From contig NZ_CP097332.1 of assembly GCF_023516435.1 (NCBI RefSeq), forward strand, positions 3,782,001 through 3,846,000: a stretch of 64,000 nucleotides of DNA, given 5' to 3'. This stretch comes from Jatrophihabitans telluris. GTDB taxonomy: Bacteria; Actinomycetota; Actinomycetes; Mycobacteriales; Jatrophihabitantaceae. The position numbers were made by a program, and so were the translations under genes. Below, in pieces: positions 54,348 to 61,999 of this stretch (the stretch's first letter is position 1; each line of letters opens with the position of its first letter). Below the pieces are notes generated by a model, which saw only the letters and a list, made by a program, of their open reading frames with translations, did no database searches and had not been told where the DNA came from.

Positions 54348-55644
54348 ACTGGTCCAGCTGCCGTTGCCCCGCCGCGACGTCCGGCCGATGAGCCGCCCGT
54401 CCGGGCGCACCCTCGACCCGTGGGTCCGGGCCTTGTTCGAGCCTCGTTTCGGCCAGGATTTCGGCCGGGTGCGCGTCCACCAGGACGCCGCGGCGGCCGA
54501 GCTGACCCGGGCCGGGCAGGCCCACGCGGTCACCAGCGGCGACGACATCGCCTTCGCGCCGGACAGTTATCGGCCCACGTCGGCCCAGGGCCTGGTGCGG
54601 ATGGGCCATGAGCTCGCGCACGTAGTGCAGTTCCGGCGCGGACGGCCCGACGTGCTCGGTGAAACCCGGGCCCACGAGGCGGCGCGCACAATCGCTTCGG
54701 GCGGTCTGGTCGGTAGCCACCAGCTCGGTGGGCCGCCCCGAGGGATGGCTCGCGACCCCCTGGCACCGACACCGTCGCCGTTCGCGGTCGGGGAGCTGGA
54801 ATTCGTGCTGGGCCGGTTCAACTCCTTCACCGCCGGATCGAGCGAGCTCAGTGCCGCCGACGCGACGTCGGCGGACTCATTGGCCGGCCACCTCAAGGCG
54901 ATGCTGGCCGCGGACCCGACGACCCGCTTCATCGTCCGCGGCCGCTCGGTCGCGGTGGAGAACCGGCCGGATCTGTCCTCCGAACGCGCCCGTGCCGTCA
55001 TGGCGGCACTGGTGGCGGCCGGGATCCCCCGTACTGCGCTGTCGACCGAGACCACGCTGAGCGGGCCCGGACGAGACGAGGTCGACGTCCGGGTCGCGCC
55101 GCCACGCAGCACCGTCGCCGACCTGGCACCCGGTGTGCCACCTCCTGCCGCCCGCAAAGGGAGTGCCTCGGACGCGGCCAATGCGGTCCTGAAGGTTCCC
55201 GCCATCGCCGGGCTGAAAGACCGGGCCGAAGCCGAGGCGAAACGACAGCTCGGCCGGACGACGACCGAGGACAAGGTGGCCATCGGTGTCGGCACGGCCG
55301 GCTTCCTGGGCGTCGGCACCGCCGCCCTGGTGCTCTCAGCTGAGCTGCGCAACCTGGCCCTGAGCCAACTCGACGGGGTCACGATTCCGTTGGCACCGCT
55401 CGCGGATCTGCATTTCCAGGTGCCCGTACCCGGGACCAACGTGCGCCTGGGGCTGGACATGCGTGCGCTCGGGCCGATCCCGAACGACATCCTGCGCTCC
55501 CTGTCGATCAAGTTGCAGACCCAGGCGCCGCAATTACCGGGTGCGCCGTCGGCCGGCGGAGCGGCGTCCACCGCACCATCGCTCGGCGTGATCTTCCAAC
55601 TGGACCTGACCTCGCTGCCCAAGATCGGGAAGGCACTGAAGTGA
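54337..55644 (+). CDS. DUF4157 (eCIS core) protein with OmpA-like region
   Basis: A 435-aa protein. Residues about 30-110 are a DUF4157 domain: FEPRFGQDFGRVRVHQDAAA, GDDIAFAPDSYRPTS, GLVRMGHELAHVVQ with the HExxH zinc-protease motif (H91-E92, H95). Residues about 150-265 look OmpA-like (FNSFTAGSSELS, SERARAVMAALVAAGIP). One or two hydrophobic helices lie near 310-335. DUF4157 is a hallmark of eCIS cargo and toxins, so this could be a loaded effector. GTG start inside the small gene. Confidence 0.8.
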   Translation: MAAELVQLPLPRRDVRPMSRPSGRTLDPWVRALFEPRFGQDFGRVRVHQDAAAAELTRAGQAHAVTSGDDIAFAPDSYRPTSAQGLVRMGHELAHVVQFRRGRPDVLGETRAHEAARTIASGGLVGSHQLGGPPRGMARDPLAPTPSPFAVGELEFVLGRFNSFTAGSSELSAADATSADSLAGHLKAMLAADPTTRFIVRGRSVAVENRPDLSSERARAVMAALVAAGIPRTALSTETTLSGPGRDEVDVRVAPPRSTVADLAPGVPPPAARKGSASDAANAVLKVPAIAGLKDRAEAEAKRQLGRTTTEDKVAIGVGTAGFLGVGTAALVLSAELRNLALSQLDGVTIPLAPLADLHFQVPVPGTNVRLGLDMRALGPIPNDILRSLSIKLQTQAPQLPGAPSAGGAASTAPSLGVIFQLDLTSLPKIGKALK

Positions 55645-56294
55645 CGCACTTCCCCGAGGCGGCGACCCCCGCGCGCGGCGGCTTCGTCCTGCTCGATCCG
55701 GTGACGGGGCGCCCCGTGCGGACGCTGGCCTTCCAGTTCAACCCCGACACCCTGACCCGAACCCTGCAACCTCAGGGCGCGGGCGAGGAACCCGGTGACC
55801 GACTGGAGGTGCTACGGCTGAAAGGGCCTCCCCACGAAACCCTGAGGTTCGAGGCCGAGTTCGACGCGACCGAACAACTGGCCGATCCCACCAGGCATCC
55901 GCGCGAAGCCGGCAACGGCCTGGGTCCGGCCCTGGCCGCGCTGGAGCTCAGCCTCTACCCCAGCGTGGCCGCGCTGACGAGCGAGGATCAGCTCGCCGAC
56001 CGCGGCATGATCGAGATCGCCCCGCTCGAGTCGGCCCTTCTCGTCCTCGTCCTCGGTTCCAAGCGGGTTCTGCCGGTACGGCTGACCGAGCTCAGCATCA
56101 CCGAGGAGGCCTTCGACTCGGCCCTGGACCCGATTCGGGCCAAGCTGAGCATCGGCGTGCGAGTGCTGACCGTGCACGACGTCGGCTTCGGGCACAAGGC
56201 CGGCCAGTTATATCTGCAGTACCACCGGCAGAAGGATCGCTGGGCCGCGCTGATCACCGACTCCGCGGCCTCGCTGGGGGTCGCCTCGATCTAG
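55641..56294 (+). CDS. CIS tube adaptor protein (Pvc7-like, N-terminal domain)
   Basis: A 217-aa protein with the N-terminal domain of contractile-injection tube adaptors: GGFVLLDPVTGRPVRTLAFQ, FNPDTLTRTLQPQG, ETLRFEAEFDATEQLAD, VLVLGSKRVLPVRLTELSI, EEAFDSALDPIRAKLSI. It links tube and baseplate. In many systems a LysM domain follows in the same chain; here it is encoded by the next gene. GTG start, 4-bp overlap with the DUF4157 gene. Confidence 0.8.
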   Translation: MTHFPEAATPARGGFVLLDPVTGRPVRTLAFQFNPDTLTRTLQPQGAGEEPGDRLEVLRLKGPPHETLRFEAEFDATEQLADPTRHPREAGNGLGPALAALELSLYPSVAALTSEDQLADRGMIEIAPLESALLVLVLGSKRVLPVRLTELSITEEAFDSALDPIRAKLSIGVRVLTVHDVGFGHKAGQLYLQYHRQKDRWAALITDSAASLGVASI

Positions 56295-56336
56295 GCGATC
56301 TCGCTGGCTAGTCATCACCAGGAAGGGGACCACGAC

Positions 56337-56666
56337 GTGTTCAGCTACACCAGCCGATACGGCGGGCTGCCGAGCAAGACCTACCGGCTCCCCGACGGCC
56401 GGGTGATCGTCTACGTCGCGCAGCGGGTGGTTCCCAAGCCCGAGAGCCTGGCCGAGATCGGTCGGCACCGGGTTCGTCCCGGCGAGCACCTGGATCTGAT
56501 CGCGGCGACCGAACTCGGCGATCCGGAGCTGGCGTGGCAGCTCGCCGACGCGAACCGGGCCATGGACCCGGCCGAGCTGACCGAGGTCGTCGGACGGCTG
56601 CTCCGGGTGACCCTGCCGGCGGGTCTGCCCGGGCCGGCCCCCTCCTCCGGAGCCGGCAATGGCTAG
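56337..56666 (+). CDS. LysM-like tail adaptor
   Basis: A 109-aa protein. The region RHRVRPGEHLDLIAATELGD to AWQLADANRAMDPAEL is LysM-like (residues about 43-75). Start is GTG at 56337, supported by GGAAGGGG upstream. It comes after the tube adaptor gene and overlaps the hub gene, so it probably serves as the separate LysM half of the adaptor. Confidence 0.75.
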   Translation: MFSYTSRYGGLPSKTYRLPDGRVIVYVAQRVVPKPESLAEIGRHRVRPGEHLDLIAATELGDPELAWQLADANRAMDPAELTEVVGRLLRVTLPAGLPGPAPSSGAGNG

Positions 56667-57780
56667 CCCCCTGCAGCTCATGCTGTTGGTCGGCAGCGTG
56701 GTGACCGTACCGGCTCCCCGGGTCCTCATGGACGCGCTGCAGTCGGTCCAGGTCACGACCGCCGCCGGACAGCGCAGCGGCTTCCAGTTGAGTTTCGCGG
56801 TGAGCAAGAAGTCGCTCATCAACCGGGTTCTGCTGCCATCGGGCTTGCTCGACCCGCCGGCGCGGATCATCGTCGTCGCGCTCGTCGGCGGGCTGCCCCA
56901 GGTGCTGATGGACGGCGTCATCACCCGCCATGACCTGTCCCCGTCCGACACACCCGCGCAGTCCAGCCTGACGGTCACCGGGGAGGACCTGACGGTCCTG
57001 ATGGACATGGCCGACGTCCGCGAATGCTATCCGGCGATGCCGCTGAACCTTCGGGTCCTGCGAATCCTGCTGAAGTACGCCCAGTACGGAATCATTCCCG
57101 CCCCGGTCCCGCCGGTGATCTTCAGCGTCAAGACCCCGCTGCAGGAGATCCCGATCCAGTCCGGTACCGACCTGGACTACATCAAGGCGCTGGCCACCGA
57201 GGCCGGTTACAGCTTCTACCTGATTCCAGGACCGGTTCCGGGGATCAGCACGGCCTATTGGGGACCGGAGATCAGGGCTGGCCTGCTGCAGCCGGCCCTG
57301 ACCATCGACACCGATTCGTCCACCGACATCGAGTCGATCTCCTTCAGCTTCGACGGCCTGTCGCGGACGCAGTACACCATCGGGATCACTGAGCCCACCA
57401 CGAAACTGTCCTTCAGCGTGCCGATTCCCGACGTGTCGCTGCTACGGCCACCGCTGGCCGCCCGGCCGGCCGTGACCTTGCGGCAGAAGCCCCTGCCGAA
57501 TCAGGCCGGACGCGAGGTCACCGACATCCTGCTCACCGGTCTGGGCAAGACGGCCCAGTCCAGCGATGCCGTAACGGCACAGGGCAAACTCGACGTGCTC
57601 CGCTACGGACACGTCCTCAACGCCCGCAGCCTGGTCGGGGTTCGAGGTGCCGGCCTGGCCTACGACGGCATGTGGTACGTCAACAGCGTCACCCACGATC
57701 TCAAGCGCGGCGAGTACAAGCAGAGCTTCACCCTGAGCCGGGACGGCTTCGTCTCCTTCACCGATCGGGTGCTGACATGA
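56659..57780 (+). CDS. Baseplate hub protein (GPD/VgrG-like)
   Basis: A 373-aa protein of the phage late-control-D/hub fold: SGFQLSFAVSKKSLINRVLL, LMDGVITRHDLSPSD, LTVTGEDLTVLMDM, PLQEIPIQSGTDLDYIKALATEAGYSFYL-like segment (split here), WYVNSVTHDLKRGEYKQSFTL. It forms the hub that carries the spike. Its stop overlaps the spike gene (ATGA). Confidence 0.88.
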   Translation: MASPLQLMLLVGSVVTVPAPRVLMDALQSVQVTTAAGQRSGFQLSFAVSKKSLINRVLLPSGLLDPPARIIVVALVGGLPQVLMDGVITRHDLSPSDTPAQSSLTVTGEDLTVLMDMADVRECYPAMPLNLRVLRILLKYAQYGIIPAPVPPVIFSVKTPLQEIPIQSGTDLDYIKALATEAGYSFYLIPGPVPGISTAYWGPEIRAGLLQPALTIDTDSSTDIESISFSFDGLSRTQYTIGITEPTTKLSFSVPIPDVSLLRPPLAARPAVTLRQKPLPNQAGREVTDILLTGLGKTAQSSDAVTAQGKLDVLRYGHVLNARSLVGVRGAGLAYDGMWYVNSVTHDLKRGEYKQSFTLSRDGFVSFTDRVLT

Positions 57781-58295
57781 CGGCCGAGGCGAAGAAGTTT
57801 CCGGGCCTGTACAAGGGCGTCGTGGTGTCGAACATCGACCCGCTCGACGGGAACCGGCTGCTGGTCCGGGTCGAGGACGTGCTCGGTTCCGATCCGTGCA
57901 TCTGGGCGAGTCCACAAGCGGCACTGGCCGGCATGCACGTCGTGCCGATGGTCTCGGCCGGGGTCTGGATCCAGTTCCAGGACGACGACATCGACCGGGC
58001 GGTGTGGACGGGCTTCTGGCGCGGCGGCACGATCGACGCGCCGCCGGTGGCCAAGACCGTGCCGCCGGGTGTGCCGCAGGTCGTGCTCGGCACGCCGACC
58101 AAGAACTACCTGTTGATCACCGATGCCCCCGGTCCCACTGGGGGAATCCAGATCCAGCTGCACGGGCCGGCGGGTCCGTACATCAAGATCAGCGAGGCCG
58201 GCATCGAACTGTCCTGCGGCCCCGGCCTGGCCACCATCACCATGACCGGGACCGCGGTCGACATCAACCACGGCGGGCTCACCGTCCTGAAATGA
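57777..58295 (+). CDS. Spike/baseplate OB-fold protein (gpV/gp5-like)
   Basis: A 172-aa protein: FPGLYKGVVVSNIDPLDGNR LLVRV (OB-fold start), PMVSAGVWIQFQDDDIDRAVWTG, then a beta-helix-like C-terminal part (IQIQLHGPAGPYIKISEAGI, MTGTAVDINHGG). It would be the puncturing spike below the hub and carries the PAAR tip. Confidence 0.85.
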   Translation: MTAEAKKFPGLYKGVVVSNIDPLDGNRLLVRVEDVLGSDPCIWASPQAALAGMHVVPMVSAGVWIQFQDDDIDRAVWTGFWRGGTIDAPPVAKTVPPGVPQVVLGTPTKNYLLITDAPGPTGGIQIQLHGPAGPYIKISEAGIELSCGPGLATITMTGTAVDINHGGLTVLK

Positions 58296-58305
58296 GGTGT
58301 GGAGA

Positions 58306-58626
58306 ATGCCGGGCTTCGCCATGACCCGCGCGGTCATCATGACCTGCCCGCACGGCGGTACGGTCAGCGCCGCTCCGTCACCACCGCGGGTCCTGATCAA
58401 CGGTGCGCCGGCCGCGACCGTGTCCGACGTGTGGACGGTCGCCGGCTGCGGCTTCAACACCCCGTGCGTGACGGTGAGCTGGCTCAACGTCTCGACGCGG
58501 GTCAGTGTGGGTGGTCAGTTCGCCATCGCGCAGAGCCCGCCGAGCGGTCCGGGCAACGGTGTGTGTGCTCCCACGCCCGCACCGCCGGTCGTCCTCACCC
58601 TGCAGCCACGGGTGGTGGTGTCATGA
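58306..58626 (+). CDS. PAAR-like tip protein
   Basis: A 106-aa protein with Cys and His spread like PAAR-type tips (MTCPHGG, VAGCGFNTPCVT, GNGVCAP). It sharpens the spike, usually with a bound metal. The ATG at 58306 has GAGGTGTGGAGA upstream; the frame begins three codons earlier. It overlaps the gp25-like gene (ATGA). Confidence 0.75.
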   Translation: MPGFAMTRAVIMTCPHGGTVSAAPSPPRVLINGAPAATVSDVWTVAGCGFNTPCVTVSWLNVSTRVSVGGQFAIAQSPPSGPGNGVCAPTPAPPVVLTLQPRVVVS

Positions 58627-58994
58627 CCGTCAGCTATATCGATTTCCCCTTCGCGGTTGGTCCGGGCGGTCGCACCGCGAGCACCGACTACGCCGAACAC
58701 GTTCGGGACCTGATCGAACAGTTGCTCTTCACCACGCCCGGCGAACGGGTCAACCGGCCGGACTTCGGCTGCGGTCTCGCGGACCTGGTCTTCGAGCCGA
58801 ACAGTCCCGAGCTGGCCAGCGTCCTGCAGGTCAGCATCGCGGCGGCGATCCAGCGGTGGCTGGGTGACCTGGTCACCGTCGAGGACGTCAGCGTCGCGGC
58901 ACAGGAGTCGACGCTGACGGTGGCCGTGTCGTACGTGCTGGTGGTAACGGGGGAATCGGTGACGAGCACGCTCACCAGCGGGAGGCCACGGTGA
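58623..58994 (+). CDS. GPW/gp25-family baseplate wedge protein
   Basis: A 123-aa protein with the gp25 signature: HVRDLIEQLLFTTPGERVNR, PDFGCGLADLVFEPNSPELA. It starts sheath polymerisation at the baseplate. ATG overlaps the PAAR stop, and its own stop overlaps the next gene (GTGA). Confidence 0.93.
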   Translation: MTVSYIDFPFAVGPGGRTASTDYAEHVRDLIEQLLFTTPGERVNRPDFGCGLADLVFEPNSPELASVLQVSIAAAIQRWLGDLVTVEDVSVAAQESTLTVAVSYVLVVTGESVTSTLTSGRPR

Positions 58995-61900
58995 CCGGCA
59001 GCCTGGCGACGAGCGGGATCGGCGGCGGGGCCGGCCGACCGGGACGCGGCGCCCACCGTGCGGCGGAGGCGCGGCGCGCGGGACTCAACGGCATCGACGG
59101 AATCGGGGTCAGCGCCGACGGCCTCCGCTTGACCGTGCTGCTGTTCGGCCCCGTTCCCACGAACCTCACGACGGGTGAGGTCACCGTCTCCGGTGGCCGG
59201 CGCATCACGGACCTGCGGGTAACCGGGATCGACGTCCAGCCCGACGATCCCGACCGCGGCGGTCGGTTCACCGTGCAGCTGGATCGCAGTGGTGACCGTT
59301 CCCCGTACACGCTGGCGATCGGGCAACGGGGTTCGACCTATCCCGGCTTCGACCCGCCGTTCGCATCCATCGAATTCAGCTTCGCCAACTGCCCGTCCTT
59401 CACCGACTGCGACAGCTGCGGCTGCGGTGGCGGTGGCGGTGGCGACTCCACCGACGGCTGCGCCCGTGACAGTTGCGGTGACAGCCGCGGTGACCGTGCC
59501 GATCCCGGCCCCGCGATCGAGATCGACTACCTGGCCAAGGACTACGCCAGCTTCCGGCAGTTGCTGCTGGAACGGCTCAGCCTGACGATGCCGACCTGGA
59601 CCGAACGACACGTACCGGACGTCGGGATCGCGCTGGTCGAGTTGTTCGCCTACGTGGGTGACCGGTTGAGCTACCAGCAGGACGCCGCGGCCACCGAGGC
59701 CTACCTGGACACCGCACGGCTGCGGACGTCGGTGCGCAGGCACGCCCGCCTGGTCGACTACCGGATGCACGACGGGTGCAACGCCCGGGCCTGGGTCTGC
59801 GTCGAGGTGAGCGAGCAGATCACTTTGCCGGCAGGGGATTTCCGGTTCGCGGCCATCCCGCTGGCCGCCGGCGCGGGCAGTTCCTCGGCCGCTGTCCAGG
59901 ACCAGGACCTCGACGGGCTCGGGCCTTCGGTGCCCGTTTTCGAGCCGCTCACCACCGCCGAGCTGACTCTCTATCCCGCGCATACCGGGATTGCCCTGTG
60001 GGCGTGGGGCGAACCGGAATGGTGTCTGCCGGCCGGCTCGTGCTCGGCCGCCCTCGTCGACACGGCAGAACATGGTCTGCAGCTGGCCGCCGGAGACGTC
60101 CTGGTGCTGCGCGAACAGCGGGATCCGGTGACCGGCAACCCCGCCGACGCCGATCGCACCCACTGCCAGGCGGTGCGGCTCACCCGGGTCGACCGGCGCA
60201 CCGATGAGCTCTACCAGCAGCCGCTGGTGCAGGTGCACTGGGCCGATGATGACGCTCTCGGCTTCGACCTCTGCGTGACGGCTCGCGGTGGCCCCGAATG
60301 CGAGCAGCTCCAGGTCGGGATCGCCGACGCCAACACGGTACTGGTCGACCACGGCCGGACGAGCACCTGGAATCACCGGCCGTCACTGCCGGTTGGCCGA
60401 CCCCCGTCACGCACGGGTACTCCCGGCTGCCCGCCTCAGGGCTGCTGGGGTTGCCCGTTGGACTGCGGCGCCGCGGGCAACCCGGTGCCAGGGCCCCCGT
60501 ACCCCCCGGAGCGTGCACGTCTGCGCTACCGGCTGCCCAGCGCCGGGACGACCCAGGCCGCCGCCTTCCCCGTCGAGGCCGTGGTAGCCCGTGGTCAGGC
60601 CGCGCTACTGCGCTCGATCCCCCTGCGGGCCAGGGCGAACGTGGTCGCGATCCTCGAGCGGATCAGCGGTGGGGAGGGTCTCACCGACGACGATCGCGCC
60701 TACCTGCAGACCCTGTTCGGTGCCCAGGCCCTGCGCCGGGCCGGACTCGCGGACAACCCCGTCGAGGCTCTCACCGACCTGTCCGGGCGATTGGCCGAAC
60801 TGCTCGACCCGAAACGCCAACGGCTGGCTCAGCTGGCCGACTACGCCCGGGCCGGATACCTGCTCAAGGCCGAGGACGAGGTGTGGGAGATCGCCCAGGC
60901 CTGGGGCGCGGATGCTGCCGCAGACCTGCTGCCCTCGAATCCGGCGCTGTTCGGTCCGGCGTCCGCGGCGTTGCTCACCGACCCGAGGCAAGCGCTGCCC
61001 GCCGTGACGCTCACCGACCCGGACGGGTCCGCCGACTGGCAGCCCCGCCACGACCTGCTCGAATCCGGGCCGCGCGACCGGGACTTCGTCGGTGAGACCG
61101 ACGACGAGGACCGCTTGAGCCTGCGCTTCGGGGACGGGGCGAACGGTGCTGCCTTCCCCGACGGGCGGGTTCTGCAACTGGGCTTTCGGCTGGGCAACGG
61201 TGCCGCCGGCAACATCGCGGCGGGCTCGATCAACCACATCGTCCTGTCCGCCACGCGCACGGACGCGATCCGGGCGGTGAGCAATCCCCTTGCTGCCCAG
61301 GGCGGAACCGATCCGGAAAGCAAGGAGTCGGTGCTGGCCCGCGCTCCGTTGCAGGCACGACGCCGACTGGTACGAGCGGTCACCGCCGCCGACTACGCCG
61401 CATTGGCCGCTCCCGAGACGGATTCCTCGCCGAGGACGACCGCTGAGATCGAAGCCGTGGTGCAGCGGGCCGCCGCGGAGCTGCGCTGGACGGGCAGCCA
61501 TTACCTCGCCCGCGTCGGGGTGGACCAGCTCGGACAGGAACGCGCATCGAGCGAACTGCTGCACGATGTCGCGGCTCGGCTGAACCGTTACCGCAAGATC
61601 GGCCACGAGGTGACCGTCCAGACAGCGCGGCTGGTCCCGGTCGATCTGGCCGTGCGGGTGAGCGTCCGTCCGGACTACCTCACCGGCTCGGTCCGGCGTG
61701 CCGTCGCCGACGCGCTCGGTGCCCGAACTCTGCCGGGCGGCCGCACGGGCCTGTTCCATCCCGACAACCTGACGTTCGGGTCACCGGTCCGGCTCAGCCG
61801 GATCGTCGCCTGTGTCGCGGCCGTCCCCGGTGTCGCGCACGTCGAGGTCACCCGGTTGCAGCGGCTGTTCGGTCCACCCGGGACCGCGCTGGCCGACGGC

Positions 61901-61999
61901 GTGCTGGTCATGAGCCCGTTGGAGGTACCGCAGCTGGACGGCGATCAGGACGAGCCCGAGAACGGTCGTCTGGTCCTGGACCTGGTCGGTGGCCGATGA
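58991..61999 (+). CDS. Baseplate assembly protein J-like (Pvc11-type), Cys/Gly-rich insertion
   Basis: A 1002-aa baseplate wedge protein. It has DYLAKDYASFRQLLLERLS and TERHVPDVGIALVELFAYVG, with DRLSYQQDAAATEAYLDTAR following: the typical N-terminal core. RFGDGANGAAFPDGRVLQLG and RAPLQARRRLVRAVTAADYA form the gpJ-like C-terminal part. A segment at about residues 135-160 is very Cys/Gly-rich (DCDSCGCGGGGGG, CARDSCGD), and a second Cys cluster (GCPPQGCWGCPLDCG) lies near 475. Start is GTG. Confidence 0.9.
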   Translation: MTGSLATSGIGGGAGRPGRGAHRAAEARRAGLNGIDGIGVSADGLRLTVLLFGPVPTNLTTGEVTVSGGRRITDLRVTGIDVQPDDPDRGGRFTVQLDRSGDRSPYTLAIGQRGSTYPGFDPPFASIEFSFANCPSFTDCDSCGCGGGGGGDSTDGCARDSCGDSRGDRADPGPAIEIDYLAKDYASFRQLLLERLSLTMPTWTERHVPDVGIALVELFAYVGDRLSYQQDAAATEAYLDTARLRTSVRRHARLVDYRMHDGCNARAWVCVEVSEQITLPAGDFRFAAIPLAAGAGSSSAAVQDQDLDGLGPSVPVFEPLTTAELTLYPAHTGIALWAWGEPEWCLPAGSCSAALVDTAEHGLQLAAGDVLVLREQRDPVTGNPADADRTHCQAVRLTRVDRRTDELYQQPLVQVHWADDDALGFDLCVTARGGPECEQLQVGIADANTVLVDHGRTSTWNHRPSLPVGRPPSRTGTPGCPPQGCWGCPLDCGAAGNPVPGPPYPPERARLRYRLPSAGTTQAAAFPVEAVVARGQAALLRSIPLRARANVVAILERISGGEGLTDDDRAYLQTLFGAQALRRAGLADNPVEALTDLSGRLAELLDPKRQRLAQLADYARAGYLLKAEDEVWEIAQAWGADAAADLLPSNPALFGPASAALLTDPRQALPAVTLTDPDGSADWQPRHDLLESGPRDRDFVGETDDEDRLSLRFGDGANGAAFPDGRVLQLGFRLGNGAAGNIAAGSINHIVLSATRTDAIRAVSNPLAAQGGTDPESKESVLARAPLQARRRLVRAVTAADYAALAAPETDSSPRTTAEIEAVVQRAAAELRWTGSHYLARVGVDQLGQERASSELLHDVAARLNRYRKIGHEVTVQTARLVPVDLAVRVSVRPDYLTGSVRRAVADALGARTLPGGRTGLFHPDNLTFGSPVRLSRIVACVAAVPGVAHVEVTRLQRLFGPPGTALADGVLVMSPLEVPQLDGDQDEPENGRLVLDLVGGR

